This document shows, in pieces, positions 17,752 through 25,000 of a stretch of 25,000 nt of DNA. The notes below the pieces were generated by a model. That model saw only the letters and a program-made list of their open reading frames with translations, was not told the origin of the DNA and did not search any database. Source of the stretch: Prorocentrum cordatum. Its lineage: Eukaryota > Sar > Dinophyceae > Prorocentrales > Prorocentraceae. Location of the stretch: contig CAUYUJ010009780.1 in the NCBI GenBank assembly GCA_963575745.1, forward strand, positions 132,383 to 157,382, read 5' to 3'. A program made the position numbers and the translations under genes. Each line of letters starts with the position of its first letter. Position 1 is the stretch's first letter.

Positions 17752-17945
17752 GCCACGGCGACGGCGACAACCAAGCCAACCTCAACGGCGACGACCACGA
17801 TCACGGCGATGGCGGCGACGACGACCGACGACGATCTCAACGATGACGAACGACGACAAGGAGCGACGAACGACAAGCGACGACGGCAGGGAACGGCGAA
17901 CGACAAGGAGCGACGAACGACGGCAGAGAACGACTAACGACGTCA
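17752..17945 (+). repeat. GACGAACGA-rich degenerate tandem repeat
   Basis: The tract starts with ACGGCGACGGCGACAACC and passes into repeated GACGAACGACGACAAGG, GAGCGACGAACGACAAG and GAACGGCGAACGACAAGG words. The higher-order spacing is about 30-35 bp with a 3-5-bp substructure. One open frame across it is Arg/Thr/Asp-rich and typical of a repeat translation. The flanks (17550-17750) show no domain. Confidence 0.75.
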
Positions 17946-18980
17946 GGGATGCGCCTTCAGAAGCTGAGGGGATCCTGGAAGATCGACGCCGAGGTGCAGA
18001 TGACGTCGGCCATCGGTATAGGAGCACAACCATCGTGCTACTGTAAGGAACGCTGAGCAGGGAGCCGGTCACGCCAGCCCCGGCCACGAGTGGGGCCCGC
18101 GACCTAACTCGAAGAGGCTGGCCGAAAGCCATGGCTCCTCAAGGGCCTCCCAAGGTGGTCCTTCCTGCAGCGTCTTGACTCTGTGTTTCAGGCTGCTGAA
18201 CTTCTTGCGCAGGACTAGGTTCAGGGGCCCAGGTGCAAACAAACACATAGGCACAAATCCCAGGATCCCCTACACCTTCCCATAATTTCTGGGTTTTCGT
18301 CTCCCCCCATTTCCCAACATGTCTCATATTCTCCCGGGGATCGACGCTTGTGTGTGTGTGTGTGTTGTGTCTGTGTGTTCTTCCCCTCCCGACGAAGGCA
18401 AGGCTGGGGACAAAGCTTGGACGAAGAGAGCTCTCTGAGGAGCGCGCGCGCGCGGGCCTGCGGGACGCCTCGGGCGGCGCGGCCCTCTCCAGGAAAGCCC
18501 CCAGAACGTGCTCTGACCACGCGCGCGCGCTCTGGGACGCTCTGAGAACGCTTCTTCATGGGGGGGCGACCATCCTGGCGTTGCAACTGTCTCACTCCGC
18601 GCGCTGTCGCTCAACTTCGGGCCCTGGGACCCTGACAGATCGACCGGGCCCGAATAATGACGCACAGAAAGGGCTTACGCCACGTCGGGTCTCAAGGATG
18701 GGGGGGGGGGCGAGGAAGCGTGCACCTTTCGTGCCCCTTTTGGGCCCCAGGGGGGGCGCCCCCCCCACCCCCCACCCCCACGTTCCTCGCCCCACCCACT
18801 GCGCAACGCCCGAGGGACGCCCTGGAGCAATGCTTTAATCCATCTGCACTGGCATCGCCTCTGCTCCGCGCTCTGCCTGCACTTGGCGCGTGGTGCGGAC
18901 GGCACGCGCTCGAGCTGCAGGGCCACAGCGCCTAGTCGTGTGCATGTTCGCGAGGATTGGCGCTCTGGAGCGACGGATCC
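17946..18980. other. No gene seen; simple-sequence and Z-prone tracts
   Basis: It contains a (TG)n tract at 18348-18365 with an adjoining TGTCTGTGTG, CGCGCGCGCG runs at about 18440 and 18520, a G10 run at about 18701, and C-rich runs at about 18756-18780. No open frame has recognisable protein features. Short tracts of alternating purine-pyrimidine could adopt Z-DNA. Confidence 0.55.
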
Positions 18981-18983
18981 CCG

Positions 18984-19190
18984 TGTCCAGACCCCCGACG
19001 TCGTGATTGTGCTCGCAGCGTCGACCCCCAGGGGTCTTGACCCCTTCCCAGGACGGGCTCTTCATCCTCCGAATCGTTTGTTGGCGGTCCCGAGGCCCGG
19101 CAGGGCCCCCCGGAGGCCGAGCAGACGAAGAACAAACACCTCCCGCCGCGACCTTTGCACAGCGCGAGGGGCTCTGGGCACGCGGATGCT
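18984..19190 (+). repeat. R2 dispersed repeat, copy D
   Basis: Ordered matches: TCCAGACCCCCGACGTCGTGA, CAGCGTCGACCCCCAGGGGT, CTTCCCAGGACGG, TTCATCCTCCGAATCGTTTG, GGTCCCGAGGCCCGGCAGGG, CCGGAGGCCGAG, ACACCTCCCGCCGCGACC and CACAGCGCGAGGGGCTCTGG. With copy A it is the best full-length plus-strand representative. Confidence 0.87.
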
Positions 19191-20632
19191 CGCGAGGAGG
19201 CTCGCCTCGGCCCGGGCTGCTGCCACGGTCACCGCTGCCTCGGTCGGCCGCTCCGGCCCGCTCGACGCGGCACACTCTTCCACGTCTGAGCGCGCTCCCC
19301 TGCCCATTCCCCTCGCGCGGCCGCTCCCGTCGCTCTCCCCCCCCCCACCCCTCTCGCACGCCGGCCAGTGAGCCTATCGGCTGCCCCGGATAGAGAGCCA
19401 CGCGCTGGCGCGGACCGCCGCTGCCTCGCCGCCGACGGCAAGAGTGCGGAAGGAGGGGCGCCCTGAGAGCGACTGGTCCCCGTCCCTCGGGGCCCGCGCG
19501 GCCCCGGCCCTCCGCCCGCGAGCGGACCGGGGCGGGGCACGCGACGCGGGAGCACGTGCGCAGCGAATCGCCCGGCGCTCCGCGGCCGGGCGAACCCCCT
19601 TCGCGAGGAGCGGCGCCCTGGCAGTCAAGCGCGGCCTTCACATCGTCGTCGGGGCTTCGCTCGGCTACACGCCAGAGCGACCCCGGGCAGGAGTGACCTT
19701 TGGTGCGCGGCTTTTGGGGGGCCGCAGGGGGGGGGTGGCCAAGCACAAGCGCGCAAGACGCTACTGCCGCATGGCGTTCGGTGATCGGGGGACCCCAGCC
19801 TGCGGTGGGACCCCAGCCTGCGGTGGGCCTGCACCAAACGTCACTCCAGCGAAGAAAGGTCACTCTTGCGTGGGCGACTTCCGAAACCCCAAACCAAACA
19901 CGTTTTCATCTCTTGGGGCGCATGTTGTACTTCTGCTGCCTCCCGCCACCTTCCGCCGGCGGAGGCGGCCTCGTTCGTTTTACTTCCGCCGACCTTCCGC
20001 CGCCCTCAGCGGCGGAAGAGATGGCAACTCCTTCGATCCTCGAAAGCAAGGGGCCCGTCTAGGAGCGCCTCACGTGTAGTCGATTCGTAAACGAGGCTTG
20101 GCTGAGCGGGGGCTTAAGCTTTTTCGGACAGTAGGAGCTCGACCACAAGAAACCTTCCACAAGAAACCCAACCCTGCGACCCCAGGACGTCCATCGGTTT
20201 CTGGTGTGGGAACGTCACGTTTTTCCATGGCAAAACCTTTGAAACCCAAGAAACCCAGGGCACCCTGGAGGCAAGCAGAGCGTTTCTTGGCATGGGCCTC
20301 TACTGCATGCCCTCCTTACCTGTGCCCCCGTCTGCGGCGCCCAAGGGCCACCTGCAATGGGGGCAAAGCCACGACGTGGAGACCCGCGGGCCCCGGTGCG
20401 CCCGTCTGCTGTGCCCCCGTCCATGGCGCCCTGCCGCCATGTGGACGGAGGAGGATGAGGAGGAGAGGGAGGAGAAGGAGGAGGACGAGGAGGAATGACA
20501 AGCACGCGACAGAGAACAACACAGATGCCGCGGCGTGATGTCAGAAAGAGGCCGCAAGACGAGGCGTACATCAAATCGTGTAAAAAAGGTCGAAACTGAA
20601 CGGATCATGCCTGCCAGCTCATTGCCCAAGGC
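19191..20632. other. No gene seen; GC-rich with small duplications and hairpins, probably including the GLTP gene 3' flank
   Basis: GACCCCAGCCTGCGGTGG is tandemly duplicated exactly at 19791-19808 and 19809-19826. CTTCCGCCGC (19994-20003) pairs perfectly with 20009-20018 around CCTCA, and a second GCC/GGC hairpin lies at about 19953-19968. CCACAAGAAACC is repeated at about 20142 and 20158. A short GGA tract is at 20446-20495. The segment just below 20633 would be the 3' UTR of the GLTP gene; no polyadenylation signal was recognised. A long minus-strand frame (18835-19863) runs through R2 copy D and low-complexity sequence and is not credible. Confidence 0.55.
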
Positions 20633-21734
20633 TCACCTCCGCACGTAGGCGCGCCTCTCCGCCTGCAGCCGCGCGTCCAGCTCCTCGTTCAGCCGCAGGC
20701 AGAAGCTCGCGATCGGCCGGCCAAGGGCCACGAACTCGGAGATGTCCCTCTCTGCGTCGCCAAGCTCGGCGCTGCCCTTCAGCCGGGCGAGGATGTGTCG
20801 CCGGTCAGGCAGCTGCTTGATAGCCTGCGTGAACGCGGCCCGCTGCAGGAAGCTGTGATGGTTCTGCAGCGTCTGCCTGTAGGCCACCTCCGCGGCGCTG
20901 CCGGTCTCGGCGCCGCCGGAGAGCTGCGCGAAAAGCTCCACGAAGAACTCGAGCATGCGGCCGATCCACAAGTTCGCCATCCAGGCCGAATCGTCCACAT
21001 AGCCCTTGTACCCGTTCCTCTCGTGAACCGGCAGCTCGCTGAGCGCCCACGCGCGATAGCCCCCCTCGCCAGGGTCGGCCTTCGAGGCGCGGAGCTTCTT
21101 CGTGTTGGCCACGAGGTAACTCCCCATATTGCCGCCCATGGCGTCCAGCGCGCTCGCGTATGCCTCGAGGCCTTCCAGCAGCGGGACACGACGGACCTCG
21201 CGCGGAGTCCCCGCGCCGCGGCCCTCCAGCGCCCGCTCGAAGTTCCTCACGGTCGGCCCCAGGAGTCCCGCCTTCCGCGGCACGGGCGGCGCGGGCGGCG
21301 CAGGGTTGGCCGTGGCGGCGCCTGCCGCCGCCGCGGGCGCCGCTGGCGCGGCCAGCGACGCAGAGGGCGCCGCGGGGGGCGCGGCGGGAGCCGCTGACGG
21401 GCAGCCGCCGCCGCCGCTGCAGGGCACCCCGGCCGCGCCTTGCAAGGGCTGCCAGGAGACGGCGGCCCCTCGGAGGCCCGACTCCCGAGCCGCCGCCGCC
21501 GCCGCCGCCTCAGTCGCCCAAGGCTCCTCGGCGCCGCCCGGGCGGGCATCTCCCGCTGGTCCGGCGGGGCCCGCGGGCCCCTCCGCGGCGCCGCGGGACC
21601 GTCTTCGGCCGCGCAGCTGCCACAAGCCACCCATGCACGTGCTGCCGTTGGCGCACCACCGCAGGGCCCGCACCTCGTCGCGCACGGCCGCCAGCTCGCC
21701 GCCCAGCTCGCCCTGGAACAACTCTCCGCTCACA
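20633..21734 (-). CDS. GLTP-domain lipid transfer protein, main exon
   Basis: GLTP-fold proteins move glycolipids, ceramide-1-phosphate or related sphingolipids between membranes, usually in the cytosol. The open frame (366 codons from a GTG at 21733, stop at 20633) has an Ala/Gly/Pro-rich first half (about 45-150), then a GLTP domain (about 185-350). Visible landmarks are VPLLEGLEAYASALDAMG, ANLWIGRMLEFFVELF (equivalent to the L-x-W-L-K-R-G-L headgroup helix; W256, R259) and AYRQTLQNHHSFLQRAAF (the Y-H motif, H293), with QLPDRRHIL after it. The usual D-x-x-x-N/K headgroup motif appears altered (N210 where Asp is expected), so the ligand is uncertain. The frame has no ATG before the domain; it starts after a plausible acceptor GGGGCAG (ending 21735), implying an upstream exon. 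It lies on the same strand as its TauE-type neighbour. Confidence 0.82.
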
Positions 21735-22119
21735 CTGCCCCGCCCTCCCCGTCATCCGCCCACTCCTGCTCCTCCTCCTCCGCTTACCCCCCCTACCCCT
21801 CCTCCACCTTTTCCTGCGTCCCCCTCCTCCCTCCTCCCTCCTCCTTCCTGCCTCCTCCCCCCTCCTCCTCCGAAAGCCCTTGCTAATCCAGATGCTCCTT
21901 CTCCATTATCCAACCCCCGACGTAATGAGTCTTTCATGGCGCCGACCCCAGCGGTCTCGACCCATTCCCTGGGACCCGCTTTTCATATTGAGTCGTTTTG
22001 TTGACGGCCCCGCGGCCCGGTAAAGGCCCCCAGAGGCCGAGAAGAACAAAAGGAATCCGTCGTGACTTGATCATGCCTTGAGGGGGTCTGGGTCCTCAAG
22101 ATGATCCCTGGCGCCCACC
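21735..22119 (-). other. Inferred intron of the GLTP gene
   Basis: Between two open minus-strand segments lies non-coding DNA holding a GGA/GAG-rich stretch (21770-21880) and R2 copy E. The acceptor side reads GGCGGGGCAG then TGTGAGCGG. On the donor side a CGG-GTGGGC (GT at 22118) or nearby GC sites are possible. The GT site would leave the two exons out of phase; a GC donor four bases earlier would keep phase. Dinoflagellate introns do use GC as well as GT donors. The boundaries are therefore tentative. Confidence 0.5.
21910..22097 (+). repeat. R2 dispersed repeat, copy E (in the inferred GLTP intron)
   Basis: Ordered matches: CAACCCCCGACGTAATGA, GCGCCGACCCCAGCGGTCTC, GACCC, TTCCCTGGGACCCG, TTTTCATATTGAGTCGTTTT, GTTGACGGCCCCGCGGCCCGG, GGCCCCCAGAGGCCGAGAAG, CCGTCGTGAC, TTGATCATG and GGGGGTCTGGG. 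It is antisense to the host gene and overlaps the last eight codons of the open frame of the upstream exon, which indicates that coding stops before 22097. Confidence 0.85.
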
Positions 22120-22633
22120 CGCACGGCACGCGCCGCGCCCTGGAGCTCGCGCTGGAGCTCCTCGCGCACCTCGGCAAGAATGCGGGCGTGGAAGTCGGTC
22201 AGCAGGCAGCGCATCTCTTCCATCGAAATGCCTTGGCTGCGGCCACGGCCGCGCCGCCGGCCCGTGGGCGAGGTCTGGGCCACGTGGTCACCGAGGTCGC
22301 GCTCTGCCTGCGCCGCGGAGCAGCAGTCGAAGTTGTGCGGGGACGCGTGCCTGTGGCGCGCGGCGCCGCCGCGCCCGCCGCCCGCGAGCAGGCCCATCGA
22401 GGCCAGGCATCCCTGGGCAGCAGGATATCCATGGACGGCGTCCTCCCCCGACGACGCGGGGCTGGAGCTGCCCCCGCTCCTCCGCTGCGCCGGCGGCGCC
22501 CCGCGCCTGGCTGGACGCGTCATCCCGCCGGCGGCGGCGGGGGCCTCGGGCCACGGGCTGCTAGGCGGGCCCTGCCACATCGCTCTCCTCCGGGGGCCCG
22601 GGGGGGGGGCGGCGGGCGGTGTCGGCGGCGACC
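22120..22633 (-). CDS. Probable upstream exon of the GLTP gene
   Basis: This minus-strand segment is open and GC-rich, like the GLTP exon. It encodes a low-complexity Pro/Ala/Gly/Arg N-terminal part (PTPPAAPPPGPRRR, GGMTRPARRGAPPAQRR), SPHNFDCCSAAQAERDLGDH, an Arg/Gly patch, then an amphipathic helix EEMRCLLTDFHARILAEVRE and ELQRELQGAARAVR. In the next exon a similar-looking helix (GELGGELAAVRDEVRALR) follows, so the two may form one coiled segment before the GLTP domain. An apparent signal peptide upstream (LLTLGLTLVLLLILLLAHAG) starts from a TTG, has no ATG, and is translated R1 tail. More likely the exon begins at the CAG acceptor ending at 22634, or translation starts at the in-frame ATG near 22580. 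Linkage to GLTP is inferred. Confidence 0.5.
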
Positions 22634-22636
22634 CTG

Positions 22637-23160
22637 CGTGAGCCAGGAGGAGGATGAGGAGGAGGACCAGTGTAAGCCCAAGAGTCAGCAACGATGCTGG
22701 AAGAAACCCTCCCTCCAAGCTCCCTCTTCATAATTAGGCCCCTACATCGGCTCACAGCCACTGTGGGAACTGGCTCGTTGGAAGACGACCGCTTGAAGAC
22801 CCTGAAGCATCCAAAACATTGTTCTCGGGATTCCAGCGCCACTGATCAACCTGACTGTTGCGTCTCAACGGTCCTGAATCGTGCTAGAACGCCCGCCATT
22901 CCTGGGACTTGAACACCGCGAATCAACGTAACTGTTGCGCCCTCATGATCCAGAACCCTTCCAAAAATCGTTTCTGGTACGTTGATCATGGGAATCCGTG
23001 AAACTCTAGCAACGCTACGTCGAGAACCACATTTTCAAAAAGAACCGCCCTCAAACCGTAAAACTGCAGCAACTGTTTAAAAACGAATGTGCGCGGAACT
23101 AAGGTGAGAATCACATTTTGAAAACCATCCGCCCTCAATCCGCGAAGCTGTTGCCAATCT
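22637..23160 (-). repeat. R1 composite repeat, copy 2 (inverted)
   Basis: Its reverse complement follows copy 1 (5826-6435) throughout: about 1.7 units of the 83-bp repeat (22993-23157, with CGGATTGAGGGCGG and CCGCGCACATTCG), the 73-bp blocks (about 22790-22985, with CGCAACAGTCAGGTTGATC and GAATCCCGAGAACAATG), CTTCAGGGTCTTCAA, GTAGGGGCCTA, GAGCTTGGAG, ATCGTTGCTGACTCTTGGG, and a TCC-rich tail. It has fewer 83-bp units than copy 1, so that section varies in number. It occupies most of the space between the GLTP and TauE-like genes. Confidence 0.87.
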
Positions 23161-23432
23161 AAGCTTCAGGGTCATAAATGGGCGGCGTGATGCCGGCGGG
23201 CCCGCCGACCAGGCGGCCCCGCCGCCCCCCCCCGGCCACGTGGCGCTCTGGATCCCCCGGGCCGTCCTCCCCATCCGCAGCATCACAGGAGTCGCCCAGC
23301 GCGGCAGGTGCAATCCCACTGGGTGCCCAGTCGGAGTCGTGCCCTGTGGCCTCCAGGCACCCGTGCGCAGCGACCACACCACGCGCGCGCTGGGATTGTC
23401 CCGTCCGTGCGCTCTCGTCGCCGATATTTTGT
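23161..23432 (-). other. Downstream flank of the TauE/SafE-like gene
   Basis: GC-rich DNA after the transporter stop codon, probably 3' UTR. One minus-strand frame (23377-23159) encodes an acidic stretch (GDSCDAADGEDGPGDPERH) that could be a terminal exon or chance; I do not annotate it as coding. A C-run lies at 23227-23235. Confidence 0.4.
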
Positions 23433-24920
23433 TCACGCTGCCAGGCTTATGAAAGTGCGAGCTGCCGACGCGACCCCCACGAGCATCAAGACAATTCCGA
23501 CCACAAGCTTCAACTTGCTGTCTGCCATGCGCTTCATGAACATGCCACCCAACAGAGCAGACGCCGTGCTCACGACAGAGAAGATCGAGGCCAGCCCCAA
23601 GTCCACTGTGCCCAACGTGAGTGCGCCGACTGCCGACGAAACGACCAGTACACAGCTGAACGGGATCGAAAGTCCGACGAGCTGCTTCATGGGGGTGGTG
23701 GGGTCCCACATCAGCCACAGGGGGAACAAAATCACAGGCCCCCCGACCCCGGCGAGGGAGGAGAGGAAGGCCGTCACCAGGCTGATGAGCATCAAGGCGG
23801 CCACGTCGCCCGCAGACCTGCCCGCCAGGACCTCCGCCAGCGCTGCCCTGGCCAGCAGCAAAGACGAGCGAGACGGCGCCCTGGCAGGGGCCGCCGGCTC
23901 CCCCCCGAGCCGTGCACTCGCGGCGGCCCCGCGCCCGGCGCCGCCCGCGGCGCCGCCCGCGAGGCCGAGGGTTCCCAGCGGCGCCTCTGCGATACGCCCT
24001 CCGCCCTCCGCTCCGCCTCCCGAGCGCAGTGGCGCCCCCGCGGCTTCTGCGCCGGCAGCCTGCCCCCGAGGGCTCGCAGTGGCGGCGGCGCCGAGGCCGC
24101 CCTGGGGCGGGCTGGGGCCGGCGCGACACGCCAGGGAGCTCCGCGCGCCGCTCGGGGGCGCCGGGCTGCGCCGCCAGAGCGGCGCCCCGAGGCAGGCGGG
24201 GCCGCCGCAAGCCGCCCCGGGGCACAGAGCACCGCCGAGGCCGGCCAGGTCGCAGCCGCCCGCCGCCGGCATGGCTAGGTCGGCACTCGGGCTCTCGGCC
24301 ACCGCGGCCGTGCCTTCGAGGTGGGGCCGCAACTCCGCGCTGGGCCGCGCCCCGTGCAAAACGACGGCCCGCGCGCCGATCGGCCGCGGGCCCACGCTCT
24401 CGCCGCCGCACGCGCCTGACCCGCTCTCGGCGCCAAGCCTCGGCGCCGAGACGGCAGCGGCGGCCGGCTCGGCAGTGGCGGCGGCGCTCGCTTGCGCGCG
24501 CGCGGCGCGCCGTTCACGGACCACGCGCTTGGTGGTCTGCGCGCCCGCGAAAACGGAGATGGCCGAGACCACGAAGGCCACCACGAAGCTCGGGACGTAG
24601 GGCAGCAGCGCCTGGCCCAGCAGGGCGCCCACAGCGGCGGGCGGGAGCAGCAGCAGGGCGCTGCGGACGTCGAGGTCCCCGTAGTACAGCAGCTGGAGCC
24701 AGCGGGCGGCGTTCAGCAGCAGCACGGAGCAGAACGTGGTGCCCACCGCCAGGGGCGCCTCTACGCCCGGCAGGAACAGCATCGCCGGCACGAAGATCAC
24801 CCCGCCTCCGACCCCGAAGCACCCGATGATGAACGCACCCCACGCCCACGCGGCGCAGACGGCGGCGAGCTGCCACCAGACCAGCGGGTCGGGGTACTCG
24901 AGCCAGAACACCTGCACCAT
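23433..24920 (-). CDS. TauE/SafE-family membrane transporter with a long central loop
   Basis: TauE/SafE (formerly DUF81) proteins are multi-span carriers implicated in export of sulfite, sulfoacetate and other organosulfur or carboxylate anions; the substrate here is unknown. The 495-residue protein has two related membrane halves. The N-terminal half (about 15-125) has GCFGVGGGVIFVPAMLFL (33-50) and EAPLAVGTTFCSVLLLN. The C-terminal half (about 372-493) has SSLAGVGGPVILFPLWLMW (387-405), TPMKQLVGLSIPFSC and GALTLGTVDLGLA. These are the duplicated G-x-G-G-x-x-x-x-P signatures of the family. Between them lies an Ala/Gly/Pro/Ser-rich loop of about 240 residues (130-370), opened by a basic KRVVRERR. 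The ATG at 24920 follows GCCGCC-like context, with an in-frame TAG 12 bases upstream, so the start is well supported unless spliced. No intron is needed. Confidence 0.87.
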   Translation of the reverse strand: MVQVFWLEYPDPLVWWQLAAVCAAWAWGAFIIGCFGVGGGVIFVPAMLFLPGVEAPLAVGTTFCSVLLLNAARWLQLLYYGDLDVRSALLLLPPAAVGALLGQALLPYVPSFVVAFVVSAISVFAGAQTTKRVVRERRAARAQASAAATAEPAAAAVSAPRLGAESGSGACGGESVGPRPIGARAVVLHGARPSAELRPHLEGTAAVAESPSADLAMPAAGGCDLAGLGGALCPGAACGGPACLGAPLWRRSPAPPSGARSSLACRAGPSPPQGGLGAAATASPRGQAAGAEAAGAPLRSGGGAEGGGRIAEAPLGTLGLAGGAAGGAGRGAAASARLGGEPAAPARAPSRSSLLLARAALAEVLAGRSAGDVAALMLISLVTAFLSSLAGVGGPVILFPLWLMWDPTTPMKQLVGLSIPFSCVLVVSSAVGALTLGTVDLGLASIFSVVSTASALLGGMFMKRMADSKLKLVVGIVLMLVGVASAARTFISLAA

Positions 24921-25000
24921 GGCGCCGCCCTAAGGCGCCCGCCGGCGGGGCGCTGGGGGCGCCGAGGCGCCGCCAGCGAGCCGCGGGCGGCTGAGCGCCG
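24921..25000 (-). other. 5' flank of the TauE/SafE-like gene
   Basis: Very GC-rich upstream sequence with an in-frame stop (TAG) four codons before the ATG. No promoter element was recognised, and no spliced-leader acceptor could be fixed by eye. Confidence 0.4.

Noticed and set aside
18835-19863. 342-codon minus-strand ORF
   Set aside because: Crosses R2 copy D and an exact 18-bp duplication; composition is generic for GC-rich DNA.
22641-22718. Signal peptide at the N-terminus of the upstream GLTP exon
   Set aside because: Frame begins at TTG with no ATG and the hydrophobic run is translated TCC repeat from R1.
1-25000. CRISPR array, tRNA/rRNA genes, dinoflagellate spliced-leader sequence
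   Set aside because: No array of short repeats with unique spacers, no cloverleaf-type sequence and no spliced-leader word (CCATTTTGGCTCAAG) was found by eye on either strand.

Overview
The window looks like nuclear DNA of a dinoflagellate (family or genus not determinable from the sequence alone). Reasons: very high GC with long GGA/TCC microsatellites; two decayed LINE retrotransposons whose endonuclease, reverse transcriptase and C-terminal segments resemble the LINE families abundant in dinoflagellate genomes; few genes, far apart and all on one strand; and host proteins with long Ala/Gly/Pro-rich stretches. Nothing bacterial, viral or organellar was seen, and no tRNA, rRNA, CRISPR or spliced-leader sequence was recognised by eye.

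Layout: 1-545 is a tandem array of a 101-bp unit. About 1.1-5.75 kb, minus strand, is LINE-A: AP-type endonuclease, linker, reverse transcriptase, three zinc fingers and a family-specific C-terminal domain, broken by at least two in-frame stops and three frame changes. 5.83-6.43 kb is a composite repeat (R1) made of 83-bp and about 73-bp tandem units with a TCC-rich tail; a second, inverted copy lies at 22.64-23.16 kb. About 6.9-14.2 kb, plus strand, is a second and different LINE (LINE-B): a zinc-ribbon/coiled-coil ORF1-like part, endonuclease, reverse transcriptase and RNase H, all decayed. Inside it are a foldback element (8.54-8.73 kb), an imperfect inverted repeat, a (GA)n tract and one copy of a dispersed repeat of about 190 bp (R2). 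14.2-20.6 kb is repeat-rich and has no gene I can support: microsatellites, three more R2 copies, a diverged inverted relative of the 101-bp array, and a CTC minisatellite.

The last 4.4 kb holds the only apparently intact host genes, both on the minus strand: a glycolipid-transfer-protein (GLTP) domain protein, probably with at least two exons, and a TauE/SafE-type membrane transporter. The fifth R2 copy lies in the inferred GLTP intron, and the second R1 copy lies between the two genes and abuts the upstream GLTP exon.

The most notable material is the repeats. R1, R2, the 101-bp family and the foldback element look like distinct non-autonomous or satellite-like families. Several recur within 25 kb in opposite orientations, and R2 is nested inside a dead LINE. 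All family assignments come from reading motifs, not from database searches.
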